A DNA stretch of 64,000 bases from CAVVAL01 sp963742725. Lineage in GTDB: Bacteria > Actinomycetota > Actinomycetes > Mycobacteriales > Cryptosporangiaceae. Under the pieces are notes generated by a model. That model was not told where the DNA came from, did not search any database, and was given only the letters and a program-made list of their open reading frames with translations. The translations under genes and the position numbers were made by a program. Positions 8,754-16,993 of this stretch are shown here, piece after piece. Within the stretch, counting starts at the first letter, position 1. Each line of letters opens with the position of its first letter. Location: positions 2,108,001 to 2,172,000 of the forward strand of contig CAVUMX010000003.1 in assembly GCA_963742725.1 (NCBI GenBank), written 5' to 3'.

Positions 8754-8792
8754 GGGGTGGGATCAGCGAGTCAGGCTCGCCAATCCCACCCC
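8754..8792 (+). terminator. Hairpin terminator after the GNAT gene
   Basis: GGGGTGGGAT at 8754-8763 pairs with ATCCCACCCC at 8783-8792, and GCGAG/CTCGC pairs inside the loop. It begins 18 bases after the stop codon. Confidence 0.75.
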
Positions 8793-9138
8793 AAGTCCCG
8801 AACCCCGGCAGGACGGCGCGCCAGCGGTCATGAACCCGCGCGGCCGCCCCGGAGAGGGCCGGCAGGAGCGGCGCGGGCGTGGACCCGCGCGGCCGCCGGG
8901 CCGACGGACGGCGCGCGGCGGGCGTGGACCCGCGCGGCCGTGAGGTGGCAACGGCTGCTGACGATCACGCCGGCCGGAGACCGTGAGCTACCGACCTGCC
9001 GGCCGTAACGAATCCAAAGCTTGAAAGATCTAAACCTGGAGCCCGCTGAGGTTCCCGGAATGCAAGGCGGAGGAGCCGAGCAGGCCTCGGGGCCGCGAGG
9101 CGACGACAACGCAGCAGGCCGGGTGCCTCAGCGGGCCG
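8793..9138. other. Intergenic region with structured DNA and short GC repeats, no gene seen
   Basis: It contains two copies of GGACCCGCGCGGCCG-type sequence near 8880 and 8929. It also has an 11-bp perfect inverted repeat (GCCCGCTGAGG 9041-9051 with 9126-9136) enclosing 74 bases that hold a smaller CCTCG/CGAGG hairpin. The larger repeat ends two bases from the stop of the next minus-strand gene, so it may serve as its terminator. No coding features. Confidence 0.5.
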
Positions 9139-10056
9139 CTAACAGGTTTCCGGGAGGGCGTCGGGTTTGGCTACGGGGTCGTATGCCGCGGCGTCAGGGA
9201 CGGCCTGGGGGTTGCCGGGGGCGGCGCGTTGGAGGCCGAGTTTGCCGGTGCGTTCGAGGTCGCAGTCCATGTTGACGGTGTAGATCTTGCCGGCGCCGGG
9301 GCGGAGGCCGGTGTCGTTGGGGGCGACCCGTTTGGGGTCGAACCACTGGTAGGTCTCTTCGGTGTGGAGGACGACGAGTTTGGAGCCGGCGCCGGTGGGG
9401 GCGCTGTCGCCGACGGGGCCGTCGAGGGGGTAGACCCAGACGTAGTCGGCGTTGACGACGAGTTCTTTCTTGGGGCCGAGGCTGGCGGTCATGGTGCCTT
9501 TGACCCGGGGTTCGCCGGTGAGGGTGTATTCGGCGCCGAGGCGGCTGACGTAGGTGAGTCCTTCGCCGGCTTGGATGCTCTTGGAGACGCTGGGCCGGAC
9601 GCCGACGGAGATGGTGCCGAGGTAGCCGGCGGCGTCGCCTTGTTCGAGCATGCGGCGGTCGAGCCGGGCGGCGATGAGGGTGGTTCTGGTGCGGTTGAGG
9701 ACGTCGGTGACCTGCGCGGCGGTCCACGGGCCGACGGGTTTGCCGGGTGGGATGACGAGTCCGGCGTCGGCTTCGAGGTAGTCGGCGGCGGGTGTCTTGG
9801 CGAACGGGTCGGTGTTCTTGGCCGTCTGGGTGGCGGAGGGCTTGTTCGTCTTCGGCGCTTCGCCGGTTTCGGCTGCGCTGTCGCCGATGTCGACGGCGAG
9901 GGACCGGATGGCGAGCATCCCGGCTGAGAGCAGCACGAGGATGACGATCCCGGTGAGGAAGAAGCTCTTTCCGGTCAGGCTGCTGGGGGCGCGACGCCGG
10001 CCACGTCCGCGTCCCTCGATCTCCTGCCGGGATCGGAACCCTGGCTGTCCGGGCAT
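9139..10056 (-). CDS. Membrane-anchored extracytoplasmic protein of unknown function
   Basis: 305 residues from ATG 10056. A basic N-terminus (RSRQEIEGRGRGRRR) precedes a single transmembrane helix (FFLTGIVILVLLSAGMLA), followed by a linker rich in T, K and P and an outside domain of about 220 residues with no familiar catalytic motif. The domain ends in a C-terminal cysteine and has another in NMDCDLERTG, a possible disulphide. The basic patch before the helix predicts the C-terminus outside. A GGGGAAAG box lies 10-13 bases before ATG 10056; ATG 10089, in frame, is an alternative. It diverges from the nei gene. Function not recognised. Confidence 0.75.
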   Translation of the reverse strand: MPGQPGFRSRQEIEGRGRGRRRAPSSLTGKSFFLTGIVILVLLSAGMLAIRSLAVDIGDSAAETGEAPKTNKPSATQTAKNTDPFAKTPAADYLEADAGLVIPPGKPVGPWTAAQVTDVLNRTRTTLIAARLDRRMLEQGDAAGYLGTISVGVRPSVSKSIQAGEGLTYVSRLGAEYTLTGEPRVKGTMTASLGPKKELVVNADYVWVYPLDGPVGDSAPTGAGSKLVVLHTEETYQWFDPKRVAPNDTGLRPGAGKIYTVNMDCDLERTGKLGLQRAAPGNPQAVPDAAAYDPVAKPDALPETC

Positions 10057-10187
10057 GTCGGTGTACTTTCCCCTCTCGGTCGGTGCCATCGTTCCTCATC
10101 GAACCCGGCGCCGCCACGGTGACCGGCGGATCAGTACTCCAGCGTGCCTCGGGTACCCTCCGCGGCGCCACCCGGCAGGATGGGTAC

Positions 10188-10994
10188 ATGCCCGAGGGTG
10201 ACACGGTGTGGCGTACCGCGCGCAACCTGCATGCCGCGCTGGCGGGTCGCCGGCTGGCGCGGGCCGAGTTGCGCCATCCGCGGCTGGCGACGATCGACCT
10301 CACGGGCAGCCTGATCAGCGATGTCGCATCCCGGGGCAAACACCTGCTTATGCGGACGATGAGTCCCGAGGGAACCGCGACGACGGTCCACTCGCACCTC
10401 GGGATGGACGGCTCCTGGCACCTGTTCCGTCCGGACGAGCGCTGGCGCGGCGGCCCCGGGCACCAGATCCGAGTGGTGTTCGCCACACCGGAGACCGTCG
10501 CGGTGGGTTATCTCCTCCAGCGGCTGGCGGTAGTTCCGACAGCGGACGAGGCGACGCTCGTCGGACATCTCGGTCCGGACCTCCTCGGCCCGGACTGGGA
10601 CCCGGCCGAAGCGGTGCGGCGGCTCGCCGCCCAGCCGGACCGGACGATCGGTGCCGCGCTCCTCGACCAGCGCAACCTCGCCGGGATCGGCAACCTGTAC
10701 CGGGCGGAGGTGCTGTTCCTGCGCGGCGTCTCGCCGTGGACGCCCGTCGGCGAGGTCGCCGACCTGGCCGCGCTCGTGGGCCTGTCCCAGCGGCTGCTCG
10801 CCGCGAACCGGGAGCGGCCCGAGCAGGCCACGACCGGCTCGCTGCGGCGCGGCGAACGGCACTGGGTCTACGGCCGCACGGGCGAACCGTGCCGGCGCTG
10901 CGGCACCCCGGTACGCGCGGCGGATCTCGGCGACGACCCGGACGGCGTCCAGGCGCGCCGCGCCTACTGGTGCCCCCGCTGCCAGCCCGGCTGA
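10188..10994 (+). CDS. nei: Formamidopyrimidine/endonuclease VIII-family DNA glycosylase (Nei type)
   Basis: 268 residues. After the initiator it begins PEGDT, giving the catalytic N-terminal proline and the following glutamate of Fpg/Nei enzymes. The helix-two-turn-helix region is QRNLAGIGNLYRAEVLF and the C-terminal zinc finger has two CxxC pairs (CRRC ... CPRC). The family removes oxidised bases and cuts the abasic strand by beta/delta elimination. The PEGD start points to the Nei rather than the Fpg (PELPE) branch. The start ATG 10188 is set by the need for proline 2; GGCAGG lies eight to ten bases upstream. It is divergent from the membrane protein gene. Confidence 0.93.
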   Translation: MPEGDTVWRTARNLHAALAGRRLARAELRHPRLATIDLTGSLISDVASRGKHLLMRTMSPEGTATTVHSHLGMDGSWHLFRPDERWRGGPGHQIRVVFATPETVAVGYLLQRLAVVPTADEATLVGHLGPDLLGPDWDPAEAVRRLAAQPDRTIGAALLDQRNLAGIGNLYRAEVLFLRGVSPWTPVGEVADLAALVGLSQRLLAANRERPEQATTGSLRRGERHWVYGRTGEPCRRCGTPVRAADLGDDPDGVQARRAYWCPRCQPG

Positions 10995-11153
10995 CCCAGG
11001 CGGGCTGGGCACGCCACGGCGGGCGGGCCAGCGCGGCCCACGGCGGTGGCGCACGGCGGGCCGGTGGCCCACGGCGGCGGGCACAGCGGGCCGGGTGGCC
11101 CACGGCGGCGGCGCACAGCGGTGCGGGCCCGGCCGGGCGGAGTGTGGCGGGGG
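10995..11153. repeat. Imperfect GC-rich repeats between nei and pspM
   Basis: Units like GGCCCACGGCGGCGG and GGCGCACAGCGG recur several times with small changes. They probably arose by slippage. No gene or clear terminator is seen. Confidence 0.5.
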
Positions 11154-11921
11154 CTAGAGGCCGTGGGCGCCGTTCTGGTCCTTGATCTCGGTCAGCCCCT
11201 GCGCCAGGCCCCGCAGCGCGAACGTGGCCTCGGTGAGCCGGCTGATCGCGACCGTGTCGCCGCCGCGCGCCATCGCGGCCACGCACTCGGCCGCGGCGGC
11301 GCCGAGCCGCTCGTACGCCTCCACGCCCTGGTCGAGCTGCGCGACGAGACCGGCGCGGACGTCCAGCAGCCCGTCACGCGACTCGGCCGGCGACAGCGGC
11401 AGCGTCTTCTCCACGACGGTGATGCGGACGGCGAGCTGGCGCAGCGCGGCGTGCGCACCGGCCGCCTCCCGCGCGGTGTCGCCGGCTCCCGGCCCGAGCT
11501 TGTCGAGGATCTGCGGCAGCGTCCGGCTGGCGTCGTTCAGCCGGTTCACCGCCGGCGCGGCGGCTGAGGACCGCCGCACGGGGATCCGGCGCGGACGGTC
11601 GACGATCGCGGTGAGCGCCGGCCCCACGAGTGGGCCGAGCCGGCGCGCGATCCGTTGCGCCGGCGGACGGTGCGGCGCCGGCGGCGGGACCGGGGCGGCC
11701 GCCAGCCTGCGGTGTTCCCGCCAGCCCAGCACCGAGAACGTGATGGCGCCGCCAGCCGCGCCGGCCCACCCGATGTCGGGCGCGCCGAGACCCGCGTACG
11801 GCACGGCGACCGCCGCCGCGCCGCCGAAGATGCCCGCCCACACCGTCCAGACCTGGGCCATCGCCCGGCTCCGCCGTACCTTCCGGAGGTGCCGGGCGCG
11901 CGGGTCCCACGGCCGGAGCAT
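11154..11921 (-). CDS. pspM: PspM-like membrane protein, partner of PspA
   Basis: 255 residues. Two hydrophobic segments near the N-terminus (TVWAGIFGGAAAVAVPYAGL and a second around IGWAGAAGGAITFSVLGW) are followed by a proline-rich linker and a long alpha-helical, mostly cytoplasmic part. The gene starts three bases after the pspA stop, so the two are surely co-transcribed. In actinobacteria the pspA-adjacent membrane protein with this layout is PspM, which recruits PspA to the membrane during envelope stress. The identification rests on position and topology; sequence similarity between PspM proteins is low. Confidence 0.75.
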   Translation of the reverse strand: MLRPWDPRARHLRKVRRSRAMAQVWTVWAGIFGGAAAVAVPYAGLGAPDIGWAGAAGGAITFSVLGWREHRRLAAAPVPPPAPHRPPAQRIARRLGPLVGPALTAIVDRPRRIPVRRSSAAAPAVNRLNDASRTLPQILDKLGPGAGDTAREAAGAHAALRQLAVRITVVEKTLPLSPAESRDGLLDVRAGLVAQLDQGVEAYERLGAAAAECVAAMARGGDTVAISRLTEATFALRGLAQGLTEIKDQNGAHGL

Positions 11922-11924
11922 GCG

Positions 11925-12773
11925 TTACCCCTGGGCGGCGTCCGCGTCCTTGGCCGCGGCCGGCTTCTCAGCTGCCTTCTCGGCCACGGGCGCCTCCGGC
12001 TGGGCGGTCGGCTCGGCGACGGCGGTGGGCTCGGGCGCCGCCGCCAGCTTGTCGCCCGACATGCTCGCGCGGATCTGGTCCAACCGGGACTGCCCGGCCA
12101 TGTCCAACGTGGACTTCTGGACCTCGATCATGCGGCCCTCGACCGAGTTCTCGGCGAGTTCGGTGCGGCCGATCGCGTGCGCGTACCGGCGCTCGATCTT
12201 GTCCCGGACCTCGTCGAGGGACGGCACGCTGCCCGGCGCCGCCGTCTGCGACATCGACTGCAGCGAGTTCGCGACCTGCTCCTGCATCTTCGCCTGCTCG
12301 AGCTGGCTGAGCAGCTTGGTGCGCTCGGCGAGCTTCTGCTGCAGGATCATCGCGTTCGTCTCGACCGCCTGCTTGGCCTTCTGCGCCGCGCCGAGCGCCT
12401 GGTCGTGCAGGCTCTTCAGATCCTCCATGGACTGCTCGGCGGCGACCAGCTGGGTCGCGAACGCCTGCGCGGTCTGCTCGTACTGCGCGGCCTTGGTCTC
12501 GTCACCGCCCGCGCGCGCCTTGTCCGCGAGCACCAGCGCCTGCCGCGCGGACGCCGACAGCTTCTCGACCTCGGACATCTGGCGGGAGAGCTTCATCTCC
12601 AGCTGGCGCTGGTTGCCGATCACCGCGGCCGCCTGCTGCGTCAACGCCTGGTGCTGGCGCTGCGCCTCCTCTATCGCCTGCTGGATCTGTACCTTCGGGT
12701 CGGCGTACTCGTCGACCTTGGCGCCGAACGCCGCCATCAGGTACTTCCATGCCTTGACGAACGGGCTCGCCAT
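11925..12773 (-). CDS. pspA: PspA/IM30 family envelope-stress protein
   Basis: 282 residues, nearly all helical coiled coil (PKVQIQQAIEEAQRQHQALT, EMKLSRQMSEVEKLSASARQ), with a disordered Ala/Pro/Glu tail. It starts MASPFVKAWKYLMAAF, the amphipathic membrane-binding helix of the family. ESCRT-III-like PspA polymers protect membranes when the proton-motive force is threatened. ATG 12773 is preceded by GGGGAGAGG six bases upstream; an in-frame ATG 30 bases earlier would put extra residues before the conserved helix and is disfavoured. It lies near clgR, the known actinobacterial activator of the psp genes. Confidence 0.93.
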   Translation of the reverse strand: MASPFVKAWKYLMAAFGAKVDEYADPKVQIQQAIEEAQRQHQALTQQAAAVIGNQRQLEMKLSRQMSEVEKLSASARQALVLADKARAGGDETKAAQYEQTAQAFATQLVAAEQSMEDLKSLHDQALGAAQKAKQAVETNAMILQQKLAERTKLLSQLEQAKMQEQVANSLQSMSQTAAPGSVPSLDEVRDKIERRYAHAIGRTELAENSVEGRMIEVQKSTLDMAGQSRLDQIRASMSGDKLAAAPEPTAVAEPTAQPEAPVAEKAAEKPAAAKDADAAQG

Positions 12774-12855
12774 CTCGGACCTCTCCCCATTGATCGTCGC
12801 CACCTACGGTGACGTGCTGTTCCATCGTCTCAGGCCGCGCCCACATTTGGCATGC

Positions 12856-13644
12856 TCACGCCGGCTCCTGTCCGTTCTGCGCCAGTACCTTCCTCGACAG
12901 CGCTTCTGTCTCGCGCAAACCGGCCTGCATCCCGTCGAGTTCGCCGGCCAGGTCGCCGATCCGCTGGGTCATCGTGTCGATCCCGCCGGCCGTGGCCGCG
13001 AGCGCCAGCACCTCGGCCAGGCGCGCGATCAGCCCTTCGAGCCCGATGGCGGTGGTCTGCATGCGGGCGACGAGCGTGTCCCGCGCGACGAGCATCCGGT
13101 CGTGGACGGCGATCTGGTCGCTTACCGACCTCGCCGCGCGCTCGTGCTCGGCCCGCAGCGCCGGGTCGGCGGCCACCCGCACGGCTTCGGCGAGACGGGC
13201 CTGCTCGGCGTGGAGCCGGTTGATGTCGATCCGCGCGCCGGCCGCGTCGACGCTGGCCACCTGGGAGGCGAGTCGCCGCAGGTCGGCAAGCGTCTCGGCG
13301 GCCTGGTCGTCGATGTCGCCGACGTGCGCCCGGGTGGTGGCGTCGGACGGGGACTCCGTCTGTTCGTGCAGCGTCCGGACGGCGGCCTCGGCGCGCCGGA
13401 GCCACACGTCGGCCGCGGTGCCCCGTGCGGGCATCGGCCCGAGCGCTCCAGGGGTCGGCGTTCTCGGGTCGGTGATCGTCCCGACGACCACCTTCACGCC
13501 ATAGACGAGCGCCGCTACGCCCAGCCCCACGGGCACGGCCGGCAGGAACCCCACCGACGCCGCCACGATCGCGCCGGCGAGCCCGCCGCTGAGTCCGCCC
13601 GCGACGAAGCCCCACGGGTCACTGAGCTGCTGCCGCATTCCCAC
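12856..13644 (-). CDS. Psp-cluster membrane protein with coiled coil, function unknown
   Basis: 262 residues. Two closely spaced transmembrane helices occupy about residues 12-55 (GGLSGGLAGAIVAASVGFL and VGLGVAALVYGVKVVVGTI). A long helical region rich in Ala, Arg, Glu and Leu follows, likely coiled coil. This repeats the architecture of PspM (two helices then a helical domain), so the two may be distant paralogues. It lies 82 bases upstream of pspA on the same strand and 17 bases after the solute-binding/VWA gene. GTG 13644 has CACACT six bases upstream and no ribosome binding site, suggesting a leaderless mRNA; ATG 13638 is the alternative. A role in sensing or anchoring PspA is inferred only. 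Confidence 0.7.
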   Translation of the reverse strand: MGMRQQLSDPWGFVAGGLSGGLAGAIVAASVGFLPAVPVGLGVAALVYGVKVVVGTITDPRTPTPGALGPMPARGTAADVWLRRAEAAVRTLHEQTESPSDATTRAHVGDIDDQAAETLADLRRLASQVASVDAAGARIDINRLHAEQARLAEAVRVAADPALRAEHERAARSVSDQIAVHDRMLVARDTLVARMQTTAIGLEGLIARLAEVLALAATAGGIDTMTQRIGDLAGELDGMQAGLRETEALSRKVLAQNGQEPA

Positions 13645-13661
13645 GGTGACAGTGTGCCCGG

Positions 13662-15476
13662 TCAGAAGTTCGAGACGACCGCGGTCAGCACCTTGTCGAT
13701 GCTGGCCTCGTCCACGGCCTCATACGCGACCGCCTGCGACGCCTCGGCCATCCGCTTCAGCACGCCCAGGTCGGCCTTGTCCCCGTACGCGATCGGGAAG
13801 ACCCGGACCGTCTGCTCCTCGCTGGCGCCCAGCTCGTCGATGAGGCTGTCCAGATTGTTGTCGGGCGGGAACTCGTTCTTGCCGTCGGTGAGCAGGACGA
13901 TCGCGTTGATCCGGGTCTGGTCGAACTCGGCGAGCATCGACTTCTGCGCCTCGCGGGTGGTGGCGTACAGCGCGGTGCCGCCCTCCGGCGCGAGACCGCC
14001 GATCACCTGCTTCATCTTCGGACCGCTCTCGCGCACCGGACCGATCGGCACCTGCTTGGTGTACGGGACGTCCTGGGGCCGCGCGCCGGTGCTGAACGTC
14101 CAGAGGCCGACCTCGTCGTCCGGCGCGAACTGGCCGACGGCCTGCTGGGCGGCCTTCTTCGCCAGCTCCATGCGCGAGCCGCCGCCGTCCACGACCTCCT
14201 GCATCGACCCGGAGACGTCGAGGACGAGCAGTACCCGCGCCCGCTTGCGCAGCGTGTCCCAGGTGTCGACCGCCTGCTGGAGCACCGCCGGGCTCGGCGG
14301 GTCGATGACGGTGTACTTCTGATCCGGCAGCAGCCCGTTCTTCTCGCTGATCGCCCCGTTGGTCTTGCCCTCGAAGCCGCGGAACGCCAGCTCGCCGAAA
14401 CGCTTCTGCTGCGCCGGCTCCTGGAGGTACTTGCGGAAGTCGTCCGCCGCCGCCCGCCGGTCGTCGCCCGCGCTCGTCAGCGTCACGAACGGGTTGTCCG
14501 ACAGCAGCGTGCCTTCCTTGGGGTAGATCGCCACGAGCGGCGTCCGGGGCTTGGGCCCCTTCCCGAACAGCTTCGGGTCGCCGGTCGGGTTGCCCTGGTT
14601 GTAGTCGTAGACCGACTTCTCCTCGACGGCGACCGCGCTGATGTAGGCCATCCCGCGGCCCCGCTTGTCGGCCGCCGCCAGGTTCGACAGGAACGTCAGC
14701 GTCGTGTCGCCGTAGTGGACGGCGCCCGCCTCGACGCCCTTGACGAACGCGGTGACCTTCGGGTCGGCGAGGTCCTTGGCGGACAGGTCGCTGGACCGGT
14801 TCGTCGCCGCGAAGTAGGTGCCGACGGTGGCGTTCAGTCCGGAGGTGGAGAAGTTGGGGTTGGTCTTGCCGAGCCGGAACTTGCCCCACTCGGGGTGTCC
14901 GAACGCGCCCCAGCCCTTCGGGTTGCCCGTCAGGCCGAGCACGTCGCCCCAGCCGAGCGGCTTCGCCGGCCAACCCAGAGCCTCCGCCATCGGACGGGGC
15001 ATCGCGATCACCAGCGGCGTCTGCGCGATCGACGGCACGTCGCCGTCCGGGACCAGCGCGGGACGGTCGGCCTGGGCGAGCCGCTGCTGCAACAGCCGGA
15101 CCCACGACGACGAGGCGGGGCTCCACACGTCCGGAACCGGACCGCCGTCACGCCCGGCGTCCCAGCCGCGCGCCAACGCGTCGGTGGCGCCGCCGGAGGC
15201 CTTGCTGATCACCTGCACGTCGGCGCACCGGCCACCGAACGTGCGGCCGGAACCGTGGTAGCGCTCGGCCAGTTCGGTCAGCAGCGCGGCCTTCTCCGAC
15301 GACGCGCTCACGACCAGCGGCACGCAGTTGTCCCGGCGCTTGTCCGCGGCCGGCTCCTTCTCGTCGCCACCCGGCTTGAAGACGAAATAGGTGCCACAGA
15401 TCGCGACCAGTCCGACGACGACCGCGATGATCAGCGGAGCCGGATTGCGCCGCCGCGGAGCCTCCCCAAACGCCAC
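13662..15476 (-). CDS. Membrane-anchored fusion of periplasmic-type solute-binding domain and von Willebrand factor A domain
   Basis: 604 residues. It has an N-terminal transmembrane anchor (PLIIAVVVGLVAICGTYFVF), then a type 2 extracellular solute-binding domain (about 50-390; VVSASSEKAALLTELAERY, PDVWSPASSSWVRLL, TPLVIAMPRP). A C-terminal VWA domain (about 410-600) has a complete MIDAS start, DVSGSM near residue 420, plus TDGKNE. The whole functional part is outside the membrane. The fusion places a ligand-binding module beside a metal-dependent adhesion module. It sits upstream of the Psp genes in the same orientation. GTG 15476 with AGGGGGA four bases upstream is preferred over TTG 15479. 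The ligand is unknown. Confidence 0.85.
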   Translation of the reverse strand: MAFGEAPRRRNPAPLIIAVVVGLVAICGTYFVFKPGGDEKEPAADKRRDNCVPLVVSASSEKAALLTELAERYHGSGRTFGGRCADVQVISKASGGATDALARGWDAGRDGGPVPDVWSPASSSWVRLLQQRLAQADRPALVPDGDVPSIAQTPLVIAMPRPMAEALGWPAKPLGWGDVLGLTGNPKGWGAFGHPEWGKFRLGKTNPNFSTSGLNATVGTYFAATNRSSDLSAKDLADPKVTAFVKGVEAGAVHYGDTTLTFLSNLAAADKRGRGMAYISAVAVEEKSVYDYNQGNPTGDPKLFGKGPKPRTPLVAIYPKEGTLLSDNPFVTLTSAGDDRRAAADDFRKYLQEPAQQKRFGELAFRGFEGKTNGAISEKNGLLPDQKYTVIDPPSPAVLQQAVDTWDTLRKRARVLLVLDVSGSMQEVVDGGGSRMELAKKAAQQAVGQFAPDDEVGLWTFSTGARPQDVPYTKQVPIGPVRESGPKMKQVIGGLAPEGGTALYATTREAQKSMLAEFDQTRINAIVLLTDGKNEFPPDNNLDSLIDELGASEEQTVRVFPIAYGDKADLGVLKRMAEASQAVAYEAVDEASIDKVLTAVVSNF

Positions 15477-15694
15477 CAATTCCCCCTGAGCGTCGCCGCG
15501 ACGGCCGACCGACCGCCGACGCGATCAGTGTGGCAGGCGCTGACCAGTGCTGGGGCCATTGTCGTACGTGGGCCCGAGGCCGAATCCAGCGTGGGGGCGC
15601 CAAGGCGGAGGAGGAGGTCATGCCGTCGTTGCGTGGCCGACTCTGTCGTGACACGTGACAACGCCGGCAGCGTCGCGCCGGGCCGGCCGAAGCC
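15477..15694. other. Upstream region of the solute-binding/VWA gene, no gene seen
   Basis: About 218 bases between the VWA-protein start and the MITE. It contains the presumed promoter but no convincing -35/-10 pair or further open frame could be assigned. Confidence 0.4.
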
Positions 15695-15864
15695 CTAGGG
15701 TCTGTTTCGAAGTCCCTGGTCGAGCGAGGCGTGTTCCAGTCGGCGATCCGGCAAGGCGGAGGTTCGTCCGGATACGTTTCTTGTATCCGGGCGGAGCGAC
15801 AACGCCGCCGGGCGTCGTCTGGGACGCGGCGCAGCCGGCAGAGGGACTTCGAAACAGACCCTAG
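15695..15864. mobile_element. MITE-like element: 162 bp with perfect 19-bp inverted ends and CTAG target duplication
   Basis: The ends GGTCTGTTTCGAAGTCCCT (15699-15717) and its exact complement (15842-15860) enclose about 124 bases without coding capacity. Each end is flanked by CTAG (15695-15698 and 15861-15864), so the symmetry extends through the target duplication. An internal hairpin CCGGATAC/GTATCCGG lies at 15768-15790. Short non-coding DNA with matched ends and a 4-bp CTAG duplication fits a miniature element moved by an IS5-type transposase; no transposase is in the window. The right-hand CTAG supplies the TAG stop codon of the tetR gene. Confidence 0.8.
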
Positions 15865-16604
15865 GACGGCAGTGGCCCCGGCACTTGAGCGTGGTCGACG
15901 GAGCCAAGCTGTGACCTGTCCAGGTCAGGGAGTGTGGCGGCGAGCAGTTCGGCCGTCCCGGTGGCGTCGTGGGTGCTCGGGTTGGCGAGGTGGCTGGCGA
16001 GCCAGCGCAGAACCAGATCGGCGGCGGAGCCCTTACCGGCGGGCGTGTGGCCGCCTGGGCTGTGGCGGGCGGGGCCGTTGCCGGCGAGGCCGTTGCCGGC
16101 GGGGTCCTTGCCCGCGAGGCCGTTGCCGGCGGGGCCGTTGCCGGCGGGGTCCCTGCCCGCGAGGCCGTTGCCGGCGGGGCCGTTGCCGGCGAGGTCCCTT
16201 CCCGCGAGGCCGTTGCCGGCGGGGTCCTTGCCGGCGGCCGTGAGGGCTGCGGCGACGGCTGCACGGGCGTCGGGCCAGTGGCGGCCGTCGGGGTCGAGGA
16301 GCGCGGCGAAGGTCGCCGGCTCGTCGGCAGCCAGGCGGCGGATGGCCGGGTGGGCGCCGACGCGCTGAGCCGCGTGCGCCAGCGCGACGACGAGCGGCAG
16401 ACCCCGGCACTCGTCCGCCAGCGCGGCCAGTTCGGCGCCGACCAGCGCTGACCAGACCTCGTCCTTGGTGCGGAAATGGTTGTACAGCGTGCCTTTCGCG
16501 ACCCCGGCCGCGGCCGCGATGTCCGACATCGACGCACGGCGGGTGCCACGGTCGGCCACCACCGCGGCGGCCGCACGCAGCACGACGGCACGGGTGCGCG
16601 CCAT
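15861..16604 (-). CDS. TetR-family transcriptional regulator with pentapeptide-repeat insertion
   Basis: 247 residues from ATG 16604 (GGGAA upstream; GTG 16622 is an in-frame alternative). The N-terminal TetR DNA-binding domain is clear (MSDIAAAAGVAKGTLYNHF, then RTKDEVWSAL). The ligand-binding half is interrupted at residues 124-193 by 14 tandem pentapeptides of pattern A-G-x-x-P/L (AGNGP, AGRDP, AGNGL, AGKDP). The C-terminal helix then resumes with LVLRWLASHLANP. The stop codon TAG is the CTAG at the edge of the MITE. The regulator lies between clgR and the VWA/Psp genes, so it may control part of this block. The effector is unknown. Confidence 0.88.
   Translation of the reverse strand: MARTRAVVLRAAAAVVADRGTRRASMSDIAAAAGVAKGTLYNHFRTKDEVWSALVGAELAALADECRGLPLVVALAHAAQRVGAHPAIRRLAADEPATFAALLDPDGRHWPDARAAVAAALTAAGKDPAGNGLAGRDLAGNGPAGNGLAGRDPAGNGPAGNGLAGKDPAGNGLAGNGPARHSPGGHTPAGKGSAADLVLRWLASHLANPSTHDATGTAELLAATLPDLDRSQLGSVDHAQVPGPLPS
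16026..16235 (-). repeat. 14-copy 15-bp tandem repeat inside the tetR gene
   Basis: The repeat has a period of exactly 15 bases (unit like GCCGGCAACGGCCTC in the coding sense), encoding A-G-N/R/K-G/D-P/L. Copies are near identical, and the last three are degenerate. The frame is kept throughout, so expansion or contraction would change linker length without breaking the gene. Confidence 0.9.
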
Positions 16605-16663
16605 GGCGTTCCCGGCACGCACCCGGGTACCCGGGGTGCGGACCGGCGCGGCCGGCGGCTGGC

Positions 16664-16993
16664 TCAGGCCGCGGCCACCACGTTGTGCGCGCTGACCAGA
16701 GCGCGCGGCTCCGACACCATGTCACGCTCGCCGACGGACTCGAGCACGCCGACACCAGCCTCGGCGTGGGCAAGCGTGTCACTCACGTCCCGCAGCATCT
16801 CCGAGAGCTGAACCCCGAGGGCGTCGCAGATCGAAGAGAGCAGCTCCGAGGAAGCCTCCTTCTGACCCCGCTCGACCTCCGACAGGTAACCGAGGCTGAC
16901 CTTCGCCTTGGTTGAGACCTCGCGGAGAGTGCGGCGCTGTTCGAGACGCTGCGCACGCAACGTGTCGCCGATGACCCTGCGTAGGAGGACCAT
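16664..16993 (-). CDS. clgR: ClgR-like XRE-family transcriptional activator
   Basis: 109 residues starting at ATG 16993 with AGAGGGG eight bases upstream. A compact Cro/CI helix-turn-helix occupies most of it (RTLREVSTKAKVSLGYLSEVERGQ), with the acidic/hydrophobic tail common in ClgR. ClgR activates clp protease genes and, in mycobacteria, the psp genes next to it. The order here (ftsK, rimO, pgsA, cinA, clgR, then pspA and its partner) matches the actinobacterial arrangement, supporting the call. Its C-terminus reads ALVSAHNVVAAA; Ala-ending tails in ClgR are ClpP degradation signals, so self-limiting turnover is plausible. Confidence 0.9.
   Translation of the reverse strand: MVLLRRVIGDTLRAQRLEQRRTLREVSTKAKVSLGYLSEVERGQKEASSELLSSICDALGVQLSEMLRDVSDTLAHAEAGVGVLESVGERDMVSEPRALVSAHNVVAAA

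Noticed and set aside
16026..16235. CRISPR-like regular repeat
   Set aside because: The period is 15 bases with no spacers, it lies in frame inside tetR and no cas gene is near.
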